This document shows positions 9,192 to 19,092 of a DNA stretch of 64,000 nucleotides, one piece after another. Source of the DNA: Dyadobacter sp. CECT 9275. Lineage in GTDB: Bacteria > Bacteroidota > Bacteroidia > Cytophagales > Spirosomataceae. The notes beneath the pieces were generated by a model. It had not been told where the DNA came from. It made no database searches and worked only from the letters and a program-made list of their open reading frames with translations. The DNA is taken from contig NZ_CAJRAF010000001.1 in the NCBI RefSeq assembly GCF_907164905.1, positions 1,895,001 through 1,959,000 of the forward strand, in the 5' to 3' direction. The translations under genes and the position numbers were made by a program. Position 1 is the stretch's first letter; each line of letters starts with the position of its first letter.

Positions 9192-10937
9192 ATGAAACAA
9201 TTGCTACTCACTTTATGCTTCTTGGTGACCGTATTCAGTACGTTAAAGGCCCAGGTAGATTGTAGTAATGTCGGATTTGAACAAGGTAATACCAGTGGCT
9301 GGCAACCTACCTACGGCGCGGTTACGGATCAGGATCAGAAGACGGTCTACCAGACTGAGATAACAGGTACCCAGAACAATGACCATTACGTAACCAGCCT
9401 CAGTGACGGCAACGATCCCAAGATACCTTCCATTCCCATGGTGGCCCCTGGCAGTACACACTCCATCCGCATCGGAAATGTGACACAAGGAGGCCAATAT
9501 TCCAGGATAAGGACCAGTTACCTGGTAACGGCGGATAACACTTTGTTTCAATATAAATTTGCTGTCATTCTTCAGAACACAAGCGGTAACGGGGGCGCTG
9601 CGAATCATGAACCTTATCAGAAACCGGGATTTAATATCCAGATATATGATAATAATGGAAATGAACTTCCCTGTAGCAGTTACGATATTCAGCTGGAAGG
9701 AAATAACACCGTAGACGGCTTTCAGTCGTCCGGGGATATACAGTACCGGAACTGGACCACAGGTGCTATAGACCTCCGGAATTATGTTGGCAAAAGTATC
9801 AGCATTGCGGTGACCACCCACGGCTGTACCAGGATGCGGCATTTCGGGTATGCCTATTTTGATGCCGAATGTTTAAAATCTGAAATTAAAACGGTTTCTT
9901 CGTGCCCGGATGAAAATGGTTATCTCACGCTGCAGGCTCCTGTGGGCTTTGGTAAATACAAATGGAATAATGGCGAGACCACGCAAAATATAAAGGTGAA
10001 GGCCAGTCTTGGAGATAAGTTCAGTGTACAGCTTGTTCCGCTGGGAAGCCTGGACGAATCCTGTGCTCTTCAGCTGGATTATACCATTGAGTTAAAAAAA
10101 TCAGTCGCAGAAATCAGTAAAGTCATTTGCGAAGGAGAGGAGGTTGCTTTGGGGGATACGATACTGAAAACCAGCGGTACCTATGTCCGGAACATAAGTA
10201 AAAGTACGGTTTGTGATAGCACCGTTACATTGCATCTCACTGTCAATTCTGTGCCAAGGTTTACGCAGACGATCGGGATATGCGAAGGGGAGGAGCTTGC
10301 CGTTGGAGACTCTGTGTACACCACGAGCGGGACTTATGTTAATAACATTCCGTTGCCCACCGGTTGTGACAGCATCGTTACCACGCACCTCGAAGTTTAT
10401 GGACTGAATCTTTCGGTTACCCCTCAGGTATCTATTACAGAGGGAGACAGCGTGCAGCTTCATGCCATTGCCGAACCAACCGGCGAGTACAAGTACAACT
10501 GGCAGATGTCTCAAACACTGTCCTGCTCCACCTGTGCAGATACCTGGGCGCATCCCTCAGCATCGACCACGTATACCGTCATAGCTTCTGACCCTGGAAG
10601 TATTTGTATCAAACAGGGTAAGGTGTCGGTTATGGTGAAACCCTGCGGGATTTCGGCTCCCGAAATTTTTTCGCCCAACCAGGATAACAGCAACGAGATC
10701 TTCTATGTATTCGGCAATAGCTGTGTGGTGCAGATCAAGGAAATGGTGATCTACAACCGCTGGGGGCAGGTGATATTTCATAAACAGAATTTCCAGGCTT
10801 CCAATCCTTCCTTTGGCTGGGATGGATATTACAAAGGTTTGCCGAGCCTTGCAGGAGCATACCCTTATAAGGTTAAAGCAGAACTGAAAAACGGAGGCAT
10901 TCAAGATTATAATGGTGTGGTTACGCTGATCAGATAA
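9192..10937 (+). CDS. secreted protein with gliding-motility/T9SS type B C-terminal domain
   Basis: About 581 aa, starting at ATG 9192 because the signal peptide MKQLLLTLCFLVTVFS...AQ begins there; an in-frame ATG at 9150 would put 14 residues before it. Two internal repeats follow each other (ICEGEEVALGDTILKTSGTY and GICEGEELAVGDSVYTTSGTY-type), each ending CDS-V-T-HL. A PKD-like segment (SVTPQVSITEGDSVQLHA) and the CHU_C type B sorting domain (IFSPNQDNSNEIFYVFG; YNRWGQVIF; YNGVVTLIR) come after. Such proteins are exported by T9SS and kept at or released from the surface. The ligand is unknown. Confidence 0.8.
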   Translation: MKQLLLTLCFLVTVFSTLKAQVDCSNVGFEQGNTSGWQPTYGAVTDQDQKTVYQTEITGTQNNDHYVTSLSDGNDPKIPSIPMVAPGSTHSIRIGNVTQGGQYSRIRTSYLVTADNTLFQYKFAVILQNTSGNGGAANHEPYQKPGFNIQIYDNNGNELPCSSYDIQLEGNNTVDGFQSSGDIQYRNWTTGAIDLRNYVGKSISIAVTTHGCTRMRHFGYAYFDAECLKSEIKTVSSCPDENGYLTLQAPVGFGKYKWNNGETTQNIKVKASLGDKFSVQLVPLGSLDESCALQLDYTIELKKSVAEISKVICEGEEVALGDTILKTSGTYVRNISKSTVCDSTVTLHLTVNSVPRFTQTIGICEGEELAVGDSVYTTSGTYVNNIPLPTGCDSIVTTHLEVYGLNLSVTPQVSITEGDSVQLHAIAEPTGEYKYNWQMSQTLSCSTCADTWAHPSASTTYTVIASDPGSICIKQGKVSVMVKPCGISAPEIFSPNQDNSNEIFYVFGNSCVVQIKEMVIYNRWGQVIFHKQNFQASNPSFGWDGYYKGLPSLAGAYPYKVKAELKNGGIQDYNGVVTLIR

Positions 10938-10961
10938 GTGTTGAGGTTGAAAAGAGAAGTA

Positions 10962-12725
10962 CTATGTCAAATGCTCCTGATGTTTCCAAAGATCCTGAAA
11001 ATGAGCACTGTATTGTTTGAGATATTCAAAAGTACCTTCGTCGATCAGCCTGCCGTCACGGAGGATATAGACGTAATCAAATTTGGTCAGCAGGTGAAGG
11101 CGGTGCAGGGCAGATAATACGGCTTTGCCCTCAAATTCCTCAAACATTCTGTCGTATATCAGCGATTCCGTTTTGGGGTCAACACTGCTGGTGGGCTCGT
11201 CCAGTAACACAATGTCGCTGCTTCTGGCCGCCAGAACGCCCCTTGCAAGCGCAAGACGCTGTTTTTGACCGCCAGAAAGATTTACCCCCTTTTCCTGAAT
11301 GTTGGATTCCAGTCCGTTGGGGAGTTTATCGATTACATCCGTAAAATGTGCGGTTGCACATACCTGAAGGATTTCGTCTTCCTGAAAAGGTAAGCCGAGG
11401 GTGATATTATAGGCTATGGTGTTTTCGAAAATCTCCGGGTCCTGAGGAAACAACGTAACCGTATCAGATAGCGCATTCATAACAGTATGCTGCTGGTCGT
11501 CAACCCGAACATTTACACCAGGTTCACCCTGATACAAGCCGCGTAACAGGGCTAGAAGGGTACTTTTGCCGCTCCCGCTTTCACCAATGAATGCAATTCG
11601 CTGCCCGCGTTTGATCAGCAGGTGCAGGTTATGCAAGCTATGGGCTTTGCGGTCGTCGTAATCCTGGCCGTGGGAAAAGCTCAGGTTACTGATCCTGATT
11701 TCCCCCCAGTTTGCAGGTAATGCTGTTTCAATATCCTGCGGATGATTTGCGCTATAGGCCTGGCCGATACTCCTGGCTGTCTGAACCTCCGTATTGTACC
11801 TGATAATTTCTGTATATTGCCATGCAACATCCTGAAAAACACTGGTGAACTGGTTTACATATCCCAGCAAAGTCACCAGCCCGCCAACCAGGAAAGCTTC
11901 TCCCGGCGTGTACTTCTGGTATACAAAACCAATAGTCACGACAACATATATTAACCCGATAAAAACACTCGCGACAAACCATTTCCATTCGTTGATGACA
12001 ACAGTCCTTCGAAACGGTGGGAAAACGTCCGCCACTTTTTTCATCAGGCTTGTCTGCATTCTTTTTTCAAGCCTGAGGGTAATGACGGTAATAATGTTGG
12101 AAAGGCTGTCGAAAAGGGTGGAAGATACAACGTGTTCCTTTTCATTTGTTTCGTCCAGCGCCTTGATAAAAGGTTTGTCGAAACGGAATATTACCCAAAC
12201 GGTAACAATACCTATCCCTACACCGATACTGCCAAAAAGTGGCGAAAACCAAATGATTGCAATGAAGGAAAATATGAATTTGGAAAAAGCATGAAGGAAC
12301 ATAAAGCCGTTCTGGAAAAAGTCTTTCAGTGCTTCATACGCTTTCCGGATCCTGTTGATCGTAGCGCCGCTGTGATGATCCTGATGCCATCGAATGGGCA
12401 GATGTAACGCCTGGTGGTACATCTCGTCCAGAAAGTTACGGCTCAGGTCAAAAGCAAGTTCGCGCTCCATCACCCGGGCCGGGCCGTGAAATGCCCATTC
12501 AAGCAAAGTCAGGCCAAGGTATATTCCGGCATAGATCCACACATTGGAAAGCACCGCAGCAGGATCTTTCTGGATGGATTCTACAAACCAGCCGTACAAC
12601 AGCGGGTGCATGGCAAGTACCACATTGGCCAGCACAAACATGGCATATACCAGCAGGTAGCGTTTTTTTTGCTGCCGGGCATAACGCCACGCTGTGGCCA
12701 GCAACGATAGATAAGGATTTTTCAT
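10962..12725 (-). CDS. ABC exporter, fused permease and ATPase
   Basis: About 587 aa when started at ATG 12725 (MKNPYLSLLATAWRYAR), the natural start for this half-transporter family; a 44-residue longer frame looks untranslated. The N-terminal half holds six hydrophobic segments (ABC_membrane domain). The C-terminal ATPase carries Walker A GESGSGKST, signature LSGGQKQR and Walker B IVLLDEPTSSVD. It likely works as a homodimer in the inner membrane. The exported compound cannot be told. The gene converges with the T9SS cargo gene and diverges from the DUF1080 gene. Confidence 0.88.
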   Translation of the reverse strand: MKNPYLSLLATAWRYARQQKKRYLLVYAMFVLANVVLAMHPLLYGWFVESIQKDPAAVLSNVWIYAGIYLGLTLLEWAFHGPARVMERELAFDLSRNFLDEMYHQALHLPIRWHQDHHSGATINRIRKAYEALKDFFQNGFMFLHAFSKFIFSFIAIIWFSPLFGSIGVGIGIVTVWVIFRFDKPFIKALDETNEKEHVVSSTLFDSLSNIITVITLRLEKRMQTSLMKKVADVFPPFRRTVVINEWKWFVASVFIGLIYVVVTIGFVYQKYTPGEAFLVGGLVTLLGYVNQFTSVFQDVAWQYTEIIRYNTEVQTARSIGQAYSANHPQDIETALPANWGEIRISNLSFSHGQDYDDRKAHSLHNLHLLIKRGQRIAFIGESGSGKSTLLALLRGLYQGEPGVNVRVDDQQHTVMNALSDTVTLFPQDPEIFENTIAYNITLGLPFQEDEILQVCATAHFTDVIDKLPNGLESNIQEKGVNLSGGQKQRLALARGVLAARSSDIVLLDEPTSSVDPKTESLIYDRMFEEFEGKAVLSALHRLHLLTKFDYVYILRDGRLIDEGTFEYLKQYSAHFQDLWKHQEHLT

Positions 12726-12886
12726 AGCCTGCTGATTTTGCAGCAAAGATAGTATTACTATTTTCTCCGCAGTGAAAGCGAATAGTAATATTGGCTCACT
12801 TTTGAGTAGTTTTAATAACAGGTTTGGTTTAGATAAAATAAACCCGGAATACTCCAAAACCTGATTTACATTAATTAAAATTATAT

Positions 12887-13525
12887 ATGAAAAAAATGCT
12901 TTGGTCGGTTATGGCAATGGTAGCCGCGTTATTCGTTTCAGGCCCTTCCTTTGCTCAGGACGGATGGATCACAATTTTTAACGGAAAAAGTCTGGATGGC
13001 TGGAAAGTAGGCGAAAATGCGAATTCGTTCAGCCTGGTGGATGGTGCTTTACAGGTTGCCGGGCCACGTGCGCATTTGTTCTACGATGGACCTGTTAAAA
13101 ACCATATGTTCAAAAATTTTGAATTCAGGGCCACCGTAATGACCAAGCCAGGTTCTAATTCGGGGATATACTTTCATACCACCTATCAGGAAAAAGGCTG
13201 GCCGGATCTGGGTTATGAGGTACAGGTTAATAACTCGCATACCGACTGGATCCGTACCGGAAGCCTTTATAATGTTGTAAATGTGAAGGAAACTTATGTA
13301 AAAGATAACGAATGGTATACCGAATATGTGAAGGTGGAAGGGAAACACATTACCGTGAAAATCAATGATAGAGTGGTAGTGGATTATGAAGAAGCGGACG
13401 TGGACAAACGTGATCCTGATACCATCCGCCGCGTGATTAGTAGCGGAACTTTTGCTCTCCAGGCTCATGATCCCAAGAGCATCGTATTTTACAAGCAGAT
13501 TCAGGTAAGACCACTTACGGAGTAG
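12887..13525 (+). CDS. secreted DUF1080 (3-keto-disaccharide hydrolase-like) protein
   Basis: 212-aa protein with a signal peptide ending SFAQ and a single DUF1080 concanavalin-like domain (ITIFNGKSLDGWKV; SNSGIYFHTTYQ; GYEVQVNNSH; TGSLYNVVN; FALQAHDPKSIVFYKQIQVR). The family includes enzymes that cleave 3-keto-glycosides and is abundant in Cytophagia. Length equals one domain with nothing added. The specific glycoside is not deducible. Two bp separate its stop from the next start, so the pair is probably one transcript. Confidence 0.85.
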   Translation: MKKMLWSVMAMVAALFVSGPSFAQDGWITIFNGKSLDGWKVGENANSFSLVDGALQVAGPRAHLFYDGPVKNHMFKNFEFRATVMTKPGSNSGIYFHTTYQEKGWPDLGYEVQVNNSHTDWIRTGSLYNVVNVKETYVKDNEWYTEYVKVEGKHITVKINDRVVVDYEEADVDKRDPDTIRRVISSGTFALQAHDPKSIVFYKQIQVRPLTE

Positions 13526-13527
13526 GT

Positions 13528-14004
13528 TTGGAAGAGAAAGTTCAATTTGAATCCCGTCTTGAACGCTTTGATAAAAAAGGCGGAGAATATTATATGGTGG
13601 TGCCCGACGAGGTGGCCACCATTTTTGTTAAAGGTAGGCGTCCGGCTAGGATGAGATGTACGCTCAATGGCAGTATCGCTTTCCAATGTGCCATTAGGCC
13701 CCGCGGAGGTGGCGGCTTTTACATCAATGTGGGTGCGACGCTCAGGCAGCAGGGGAAGCTGGTACTTGGACAGAAACTATCTGCTATGGTGTGGAAGGAT
13801 GACAGCGAATTCGGTAGGGATGTGCCGGTTGAGTTACAGGAACTTTTTGAGATCGATCCGGAAGGGAAGGCGCTTTTTGACGCGTTGCTGCCCAGTCACC
13901 AGCGTGGGATTATACAGTATGTTGCCGATGCCAGATCGGAGCAGGTAAGGATCGATAGAGCAGTTAAGATGATCAACCGGCTTGCCGGACGGAGTTTCGG
14001 GTAG
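13528..14004 (+). CDS. DUF1905/YdeI-type small protein
   Basis: 158-aa cytoplasmic protein starting at TTG 13528, two bases after the preceding stop. The N-terminal half matches DUF1905 (FESRLERFDKKGGEYYMVVPD; GSIAFQCAIRPRGGGGFYINV). The C-terminal helical part fits the YdeI/OmpD-associated family (FDALLPSHQRGIIQYVADARS; VKMINRLAGR). The biochemical role of the family is not established. The TTG start is chosen because the homologous N-terminus begins there and no ATG precedes the conserved part. Confidence 0.7.
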   Translation: MEEKVQFESRLERFDKKGGEYYMVVPDEVATIFVKGRRPARMRCTLNGSIAFQCAIRPRGGGGFYINVGATLRQQGKLVLGQKLSAMVWKDDSEFGRDVPVELQELFEIDPEGKALFDALLPSHQRGIIQYVADARSEQVRIDRAVKMINRLAGRSFG

Positions 14005-14200
14005 GTAGTTTTGCGTTTTGAGCGGACAGTTTTTAGTATGCAGTATACAGTTATCAGTGGGCGGTATGCCCAGGGATAACGTTGTGGACTAAGGTATGCC
14101 GGAAGTTTTCAGTTTTAAGTAAACGGTTCACAGTGCGCCGCGTGGTAATGCTGCGAACTGTGAACTAAAAACTTTTAACTCTTCACTCCGAACTCTTCAC
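14005..14200. repeat. low-complexity intergenic repeats
   Basis: Contains degenerate tandem words of the type CAGTTATCAGT (near 14050) and AACTCTTCACTC (14178-14218, several units), plus a 9-bp inverted repeat GTTCACAGT/ACTGTGAAC at 14126-14134 and 14157-14165. Such words are common between convergent genes in Cytophagia. No gene is seen. The hairpin might end transcription of either convergent neighbour. Confidence 0.6.
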
Positions 14201-15133
14201 TCATAACTCATCACTCAGAGCTGACTTGAGAATCCGGTACTGTGACGGGGATATCCCCTCGTTTTTCTTGAACTGCCTTCCAAAATAGTTTAAATCTGAA
14301 AAGCCCAGCTGGTAACATACCTCTGAAATGCTATTTCGCGAATCGGACAGGAGCTGTTTCGCTTTTTTGATTTTTTCTTTTAACACAAAATCAAGCGGGC
14401 TGATATTAAATTCCCTTTTAAAGGCTCTGTAAAAAGAAGCGCGGCTCATGCAGGCTTTTTCGCTCAGGTCGTCTACCTGGATTTTTTCATTGATATTCGC
14501 CCTGATGTAACTGACCACATACCCCAGCGCATGGTCATGGCTGAGGGTTTCGTCCTGGATCAGGTGCAGGTTCTGGGTCTGAATAATATGTACAATTAAT
14601 TCCTGCAGCGTCAGGTCTGCCAGTATATCTTTCCCGACTCCCGATCCGGCGCATATTTTGATCAGTTTGTTAAGACTTTGGGCCAGTTCCAGATTGTTCA
14701 GAAAGTGATATTCACTATGCTGAAGTTTCCAGTACTGGTTTTTGCCCTCCCTGGGATAGTCCTCATTGAGCCGGTCAACAATCTGATCAATTTTAACCTG
14801 ATCCAGCGCCAGCGCTATGCATTGAGTAGGGTTCATTTCACTGGCTTCCGGGAAGTCAATTTTCATGGTGACGTTGGCTGGTACCAGCACTGTCTCTCCA
14901 GGCAGGTAATCAAAGCCGGGTTTATCGGATAGATGCATGATCTTTTTTCCTCTCAGCATACTGGTTACCACAAAATCAGAAAAGGTCAGTGGGACCAGAG
15001 CCGAAGTTTGCAATGTTTCAAAAACATTCAGCTCGCAATTTTTCAGGGTGTAGGCCCGCCTGTTTTCCACCAGGGTTTTGAGTGATTTTTCCTCAGAAAT
15101 GGCAAGTTCAGTAAGTTTATATCCTGTTGACAT
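14201..15133 (-). CDS. AraC-family transcriptional regulator beside aldehyde dehydrogenase
   Basis: 310-aa regulator. Residues about 1-190 match the AraC N-terminal sensing domain, and residues about 200-305 carry two helix-turn-helix motifs (LSEKACMSRASFYRAFKREF; ISEVCYQLGFSDLNYFGRQF, then GISPSQYR). It is divergently transcribed from the aldehyde dehydrogenase/DUF779 genes, an arrangement typical of a local activator of aldehyde or alcohol metabolism. The roughly 250-bp divergent gap is the likely control region. The inducer is unknown; an aldehyde or alcohol is inferred from context. Confidence 0.85.
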   Translation of the reverse strand: MSTGYKLTELAISEEKSLKTLVENRRAYTLKNCELNVFETLQTSALVPLTFSDFVVTSMLRGKKIMHLSDKPGFDYLPGETVLVPANVTMKIDFPEASEMNPTQCIALALDQVKIDQIVDRLNEDYPREGKNQYWKLQHSEYHFLNNLELAQSLNKLIKICAGSGVGKDILADLTLQELIVHIIQTQNLHLIQDETLSHDHALGYVVSYIRANINEKIQVDDLSEKACMSRASFYRAFKREFNISPLDFVLKEKIKKAKQLLSDSRNSISEVCYQLGFSDLNYFGRQFKKNEGISPSQYRILKSALSDEL

Positions 15134-15385
15134 AGGAGTTTTGGCCTAAAAAAATCTGTTAAATAATCTGACACAAACAATACGTTGGCTGGCAGGAGGC
15201 GTTCCGAGTATAATCATACCTTAAATATAACGAGCCCTTAGCTACTTTGTTTCCTTTTGTATAAATATAAATATTTTTTGAATAAATGAGATAATCGTGC
15301 TATGAAATGCAACGATCGTACCAATGATTTCCTTGAGCAGTGGCTAGTTTTGTATGGTTATTCATTTAAACTTTTAGCTAAAATC

Positions 15386-16939
15386 ATGGATACAGTAGCA
15401 GATAGCCCTAAAGTAGCAACTCCCTCCTATGCGAGTGAGAACCTTGCCAAACGACCACAGTTTAAAGAGAAGTATGGTAATTATATCAACGGACGTTTTG
15501 TAGAACCCGTTAAAGGAGAGTATTTTGATAATGTATCACCGATTGACGGACAGGTTTTTACGCAAGCCGCACGGGGTACCCGGGAAGATATAGAACTTGC
15601 ATTGGATGCTGCGCATGCTGCATTTCCGAAATGGAGCAAAACCGCTGCATCTTACCGCAGCAACCTGCTTTTGAAAATCGCACAGGTAGTTGAAGATAAT
15701 CTGGAATATCTCGCCGTAGTAGAAACCATAGATAACGGTAAAGCCATCCGCGAAACCCGTGCGGCTGATCTTCCTTTGTGTGTAGATCATTTCAGATATT
15801 TTGCGGGCGTGATCCGTGCCGAAGAGGGCAGCGTATCGGAGCATGATGAGAACACGGTTTGTATCAATCTGCATGAACCGCTTGGCGTAGTGGCTCAGAT
15901 CATTCCATGGAATTTTCCGTTGCTGATGGCAACCTGGAAAATTGCCCCGGCCTTGGCAGCTGGCTGTTGTGTGGTGGTGAAACCGGCCGAGCAAACTCCT
16001 ACTTCTATCATGATTCTGATGGAGCTGATAGGGGATATACTTCCGGCCGGTGTGCTTAATGTGGTAAGCGGATTTGGCGTGGAGGCAGGGAAACCGCTTG
16101 CGTCTTCATCCCGCGTGGCCAAGGTTGCGTTCACGGGAGAAACCACAACGGGCCGGCTGATCATGCAGTATGCTTCCGAAAACCTGATCCCGGTAACCAT
16201 GGAGCTTGGGGGGAAATCGCCTAATATTTTCTTCCCTTCGGTTGCGGACGCCGACGATGCCTTTTTTGACAAGGCCATTGAAGGTGCAGTACTTTTCGCG
16301 CTGAACCAGGGAGAGGTTTGTACCTGTCCGTCCAGGATACTGGTTCACGAAAGTATTTACGATAAGTTTATGCCGAGGGTCATTGAGCGCACCAAAGCCA
16401 TTAAAATGGGGCATCCGCTGGATGCTACCACGATGATGGGTGCACAGGCATCCAGCGACCAGCACGAGAAAATACTTTCGTATCTGAAAATCGGGAAAGA
16501 GGAGGGCGCGGAAGTACTTACTGGCGGTGATGCACAGAAATTTGAAAATGGTATCTCAGGAGGTTACTACATACAGCCAACCATCTTCAAAGGACACAAT
16601 AAAATGAGGATTTTTCAGGAGGAGATTTTTGGACCGGTGGTCTGCGTCACCACTTTCAAAACTACTGAGGAAGCGATAGAAATTGCAAATGATACGCTGT
16701 ACGGACTGGGTGCAGGTGTGTGGACGCGCGACGCACATGAGATATACCAGGTTCCCAGGGCGATTCAGGCGGGCCGGGTATGGGTCAACAACTACCATGC
16801 TTATCCGGCGCATGCACCATTTGGTGGGTATAAAAAATCGGGTTTTGGTCGCGAAAACCATAAAATGATGTTAGGCTATTATCGACAAACTAAAAATATG
16901 CTAATCTCTTATGATCAGAACAAACTTGGATTTTTCTGA
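15386..16939 (+). CDS. NAD(P)-dependent aldehyde dehydrogenase
   Basis: 517-aa soluble enzyme of the ALDH superfamily (AldB/ExaC-like), oxidising aldehydes such as acetaldehyde to the acid. ATG 15386 ([10 protein letters not shown]) is preferred over the in-frame ATG at 15302 because family proteins begin just before [17 protein letters not shown]. Key parts: [19 protein letters not shown], the catalytic Glu in [14 protein letters not shown], catalytic Cys in GEVCTCPSR, and C-terminal [13 protein letters not shown] hairpin follows its stop, then the DUF779 gene. Likely controlled by the divergent AraC regulator. Confidence 0.92.
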   Translation: MDTVADSPKVATPSYASENLAKRPQFKEKYGNYINGRFVEPVKGEYFDNVSPIDGQVFTQAARGTREDIELALDAAHAAFPKWSKTAASYRSNLLLKIAQVVEDNLEYLAVVETIDNGKAIRETRAADLPLCVDHFRYFAGVIRAEEGSVSEHDENTVCINLHEPLGVVAQIIPWNFPLLMATWKIAPALAAGCCVVVKPAEQTPTSIMILMELIGDILPAGVLNVVSGFGVEAGKPLASSSRVAKVAFTGETTTGRLIMQYASENLIPVTMELGGKSPNIFFPSVADADDAFFDKAIEGAVLFALNQGEVCTCPSRILVHESIYDKFMPRVIERTKAIKMGHPLDATTMMGAQASSDQHEKILSYLKIGKEEGAEVLTGGDAQKFENGISGGYYIQPTIFKGHNKMRIFQEEIFGPVVCVTTFKTTEEAIEIANDTLYGLGAGVWTRDAHEIYQVPRAIQAGRVWVNNYHAYPAHAPFGGYKKSGFGRENHKMMLGYYRQTKNMLISYDQNKLGFF

Positions 16940-16953
16940 TCGGGAGCGGGCAG

Positions 16954-16984
16954 GCGGGGGATTTATTAAAAATCTCCCGCTTTT
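16954..16984 (+). terminator. hairpin between aldehyde dehydrogenase and DUF779 genes
   Basis: An 11-bp stem (GCGGGGGATTT pairing with AAATCTCCCGC, one wobble) with a five-base loop, followed by TTTT. It sits inside the presumed operon and may reduce transcription into the DUF779 gene. Confidence 0.65.
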
Positions 16985-17005
16985 CGAAACGTAACGATTT
17001 ATGTC

Positions 17006-17368
17006 ATGACGGAAAGGGTATTGATTACGCCGGAGGCAGAGAAAGTAGTTCGGCAGCTCCAGGAGCGTTATGGTGAGCTCATGTTTCACCAAAGTGGCGG
17101 ATGCTGCGACGGATCTCAACCCATGTGTTTTGAGAAGGGGGAGTTCAGAACGGGTGACAGTGACGTACTGCTGGGTATTATTGCCGGCTGTGACTTTTAC
17201 ATGAGCCGCGATCAGTTTGAATACTGGCAGCATACGCAGCTGACAATAGATGTAACACCGGGGCGAGGCGCAAGTTTTTCGTTGGAGATTCCCATGGGCA
17301 TCCGGTTTATTACCAGGTCAAGACTATATTCGGAAGAGGAGGCACGGGAGTTGGCGGCCATTGGCTAG
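17006..17368 (+). CDS. DUF779 protein, aldehyde dehydrogenase partner
   Basis: 120-aa cytoplasmic protein of family DUF779, which recurs next to aldehyde dehydrogenases. The conserved core is HQSGGCCDGSQPMC with a Cys-Cys pair, followed by LGIIAGCDFYMSRDQFEYW and DVTPGRGASFSLE. The Cys/His content suggests metal binding or redox work, but its role is unproven. An ATG at 17001 is out of frame; ATG 17006 is used. It is the last gene of the unit and a nested hairpin follows. Confidence 0.82.
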   Translation: MTERVLITPEAEKVVRQLQERYGELMFHQSGGCCDGSQPMCFEKGEFRTGDSDVLLGIIAGCDFYMSRDQFEYWQHTQLTIDVTPGRGASFSLEIPMGIRFITRSRLYSEEEARELAAIG

Positions 17369-17401
17369 AAGTAAAGTTGTTTAGTAGTGCGAAGAGAAGC
17401 G

Positions 17402-17445
17402 GAGCGGACAGAGGGTTTTTCCCTGCCTGCATTCCGCTCTCTTTT
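17402..17445 (+). terminator. terminator after DUF779 gene
   Basis: Outer stem GAGCGGA (17402-17408) pairs with TCCGCTC (17433-17439). An inner AGGG-TTTTT-CCCT hairpin nests inside, and TCTTTT follows. Confidence 0.65.
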
Positions 17446-17544
17446 GTATGGTGTCACCATGAATTTTGAATGAAACAGATGTTTCAAGGCGCTTAATTGT
17501 CCTGCAATCCGGGCCCGCTCCTTTTTCCTTATCTTTTTAATTAC

Positions 17545-17552
17545 TATATTTG
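17545..17552 (+). promoter_or_regulatory. candidate -7 box of the DEAD-box helicase gene
   Basis: TATATTTG matches TAnnTTTG exactly. A start just downstream would leave an mRNA leader of about 95 nt before the TTG start at 17656, in keeping with the long leaders of cold-induced RNA helicase genes. The -33 element is not clear. Confidence 0.4.
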
Positions 17553-17655
17553 TTGAAAATCAAGCGGTTTGCTGACTGGGAAATTGAAGTCAGCTCTTTA
17601 ATAACACTTGTTAATGGTTTGATAATCATGTCCATTAATCCTAAAAAGCTGAATT

Positions 17656-18948
17656 TTGAATTTCAACGAATTTGAACTCCACGAGGACGTCATAAACGCC
17701 GTGGAATCTATGAATTATTCTCAGGCAACACCCATTCAGGAGCAAGCCATTCCTTATATCCTTCAGGGAAAAGATCTTTTAGCCTGCGCGCAAACCGGTA
17801 CCGGCAAAACAGCGGCTTATCTGATACCCATTCTTGACAAAGTTGCGCACGAGTCCAACCAGCATACGGGCGCTTTGATACTGGTACCCACCCGTGAGCT
17901 CGCCGTTCAAATTGACCAGCAGATTCAGGGGCTTGGATATTTCGTTGGTGCCACCAGTATTGCGGTATATGGCGGTAACAAAGGCCCGGAATGGGATCAG
18001 CAGAAAAAAGCACTTTCGCAGGGAGCTGATATCATTATTGCAACACCCGGCAGGCTCATTGCTCATTTACAGCTTGGGTATGTCAATTTCAGCCATCTTA
18101 AGCATCTGGTGCTGGATGAGGCCGACAGGATGCTGGACATGGGTTTTTTGGGGGATATCATGAAAATCATGAGTTTTCTTCCCAACAAACGTCAGACGCT
18201 TATGTTCTCGGCAACCATGCCTGGCAAGATCGGTGAACTTGCCAAACGTATCCTGCATGAGCCGGAGGAAGTAAGGCTCGCTGTATCCCGCCCTGCTGAT
18301 CGAATTGACCAGCAATTTTACATGGCTACTGATAACCAGAAATTACCGCTGTTGCTGCATTTGCTGAAGGAAGCCAGGAATTCAAGTATGGTACTTTTTA
18401 CCTCCCGCAAAAATACCGTTGAGCCCATTGTGCGTGCACTCCGAAAACTTGGAATGGATTCAAGAGGTATATCTTCTGATTCCGAGCAGGCCGAAAGGGA
18501 AATTGTGCTGCGCGATTTCAAAAACAAGGTGTTCCCCGTGTTGGTAGCTACGGATGTCCTTTCACGCGGAATTGACATTGATAATCTCAGTCATGTTGTT
18601 AATTACGACGTTCCACGTGATCCCGAAGATTATGTACACCGGATTGGCCGTACCGCCCGGGCTGAGTCCAAAGGAATTGCCATTACCTTTATCAATGAGA
18701 GTGACCAGAAATACGTTCTGAAGATTGAGAGACTTTTTGAAAAGGAATTAGAAAAGAAATCAATAACAGCCGACCTTGGCCTGGGAGACGCCCCTGTATT
18801 TGATGCACGCCGGCAGCGAAGCACCGGAGGCTTCAAAAAGAAACATGGGAAACGTACTCCAGCAGCCCAAAATGAGACTTCTCCCACCCCTAACCCCAAG
18901 AGAAAACCGAGAAGAAAACCCAAGCCACCGGTACAAGCCGGGGCATAA
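17656..18948 (+). CDS. DEAD-box RNA helicase, RhlE-like
   Basis: 430-aa ATP-dependent RNA helicase for ribosome assembly or mRNA remodelling, often cold-induced. Motifs in order: FNEFELHEDV...ATPIQEQAIP (Q motif), AQTGTGKT, PTRELAVQ, LDEADRMLDMGF, MFSATM, ARNSSMVLFTSRK, and HRIGRTARAE. A basic Lys/Arg/Pro tail of about 50 residues ends the protein. The start is a TTG, since the Q-motif region begins right there and no ATG precedes it in frame. No operon partner is evident. Confidence 0.9.
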   Translation: MNFNEFELHEDVINAVESMNYSQATPIQEQAIPYILQGKDLLACAQTGTGKTAAYLIPILDKVAHESNQHTGALILVPTRELAVQIDQQIQGLGYFVGATSIAVYGGNKGPEWDQQKKALSQGADIIIATPGRLIAHLQLGYVNFSHLKHLVLDEADRMLDMGFLGDIMKIMSFLPNKRQTLMFSATMPGKIGELAKRILHEPEEVRLAVSRPADRIDQQFYMATDNQKLPLLLHLLKEARNSSMVLFTSRKNTVEPIVRALRKLGMDSRGISSDSEQAEREIVLRDFKNKVFPVLVATDVLSRGIDIDNLSHVVNYDVPRDPEDYVHRIGRTARAESKGIAITFINESDQKYVLKIERLFEKELEKKSITADLGLGDAPVFDARRQRSTGGFKKKHGKRTPAAQNETSPTPNPKRKPRRKPKPPVQAGA

Positions 18949-19092
18949 CCCTGTGTTCGTTCAATCATGCTGGAATAGAAATTTACGCATTACTTCTTTG
19001 ACCAAATCAAGGAAGTAAAGAGGTATCGCCTTTTTTCTGTTTCATTTGCTTTACTATTTGATGGCGTTATGAAAAACTAAAATAGAAAGCGT

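Noticed and set aside
9243..9842. 199-aa minus-strand frame opposite the T9SS type B protein
   Set aside because: Lies fully inside a plus-strand gene with a clear signal peptide and sorting domain. The antisense translation has no recognisable domain.
12726..12857. 44-residue N-terminal extension of the ABC exporter
   Set aside because: No family member has it and the conserved start MKNPYLSLL lies at 12725.
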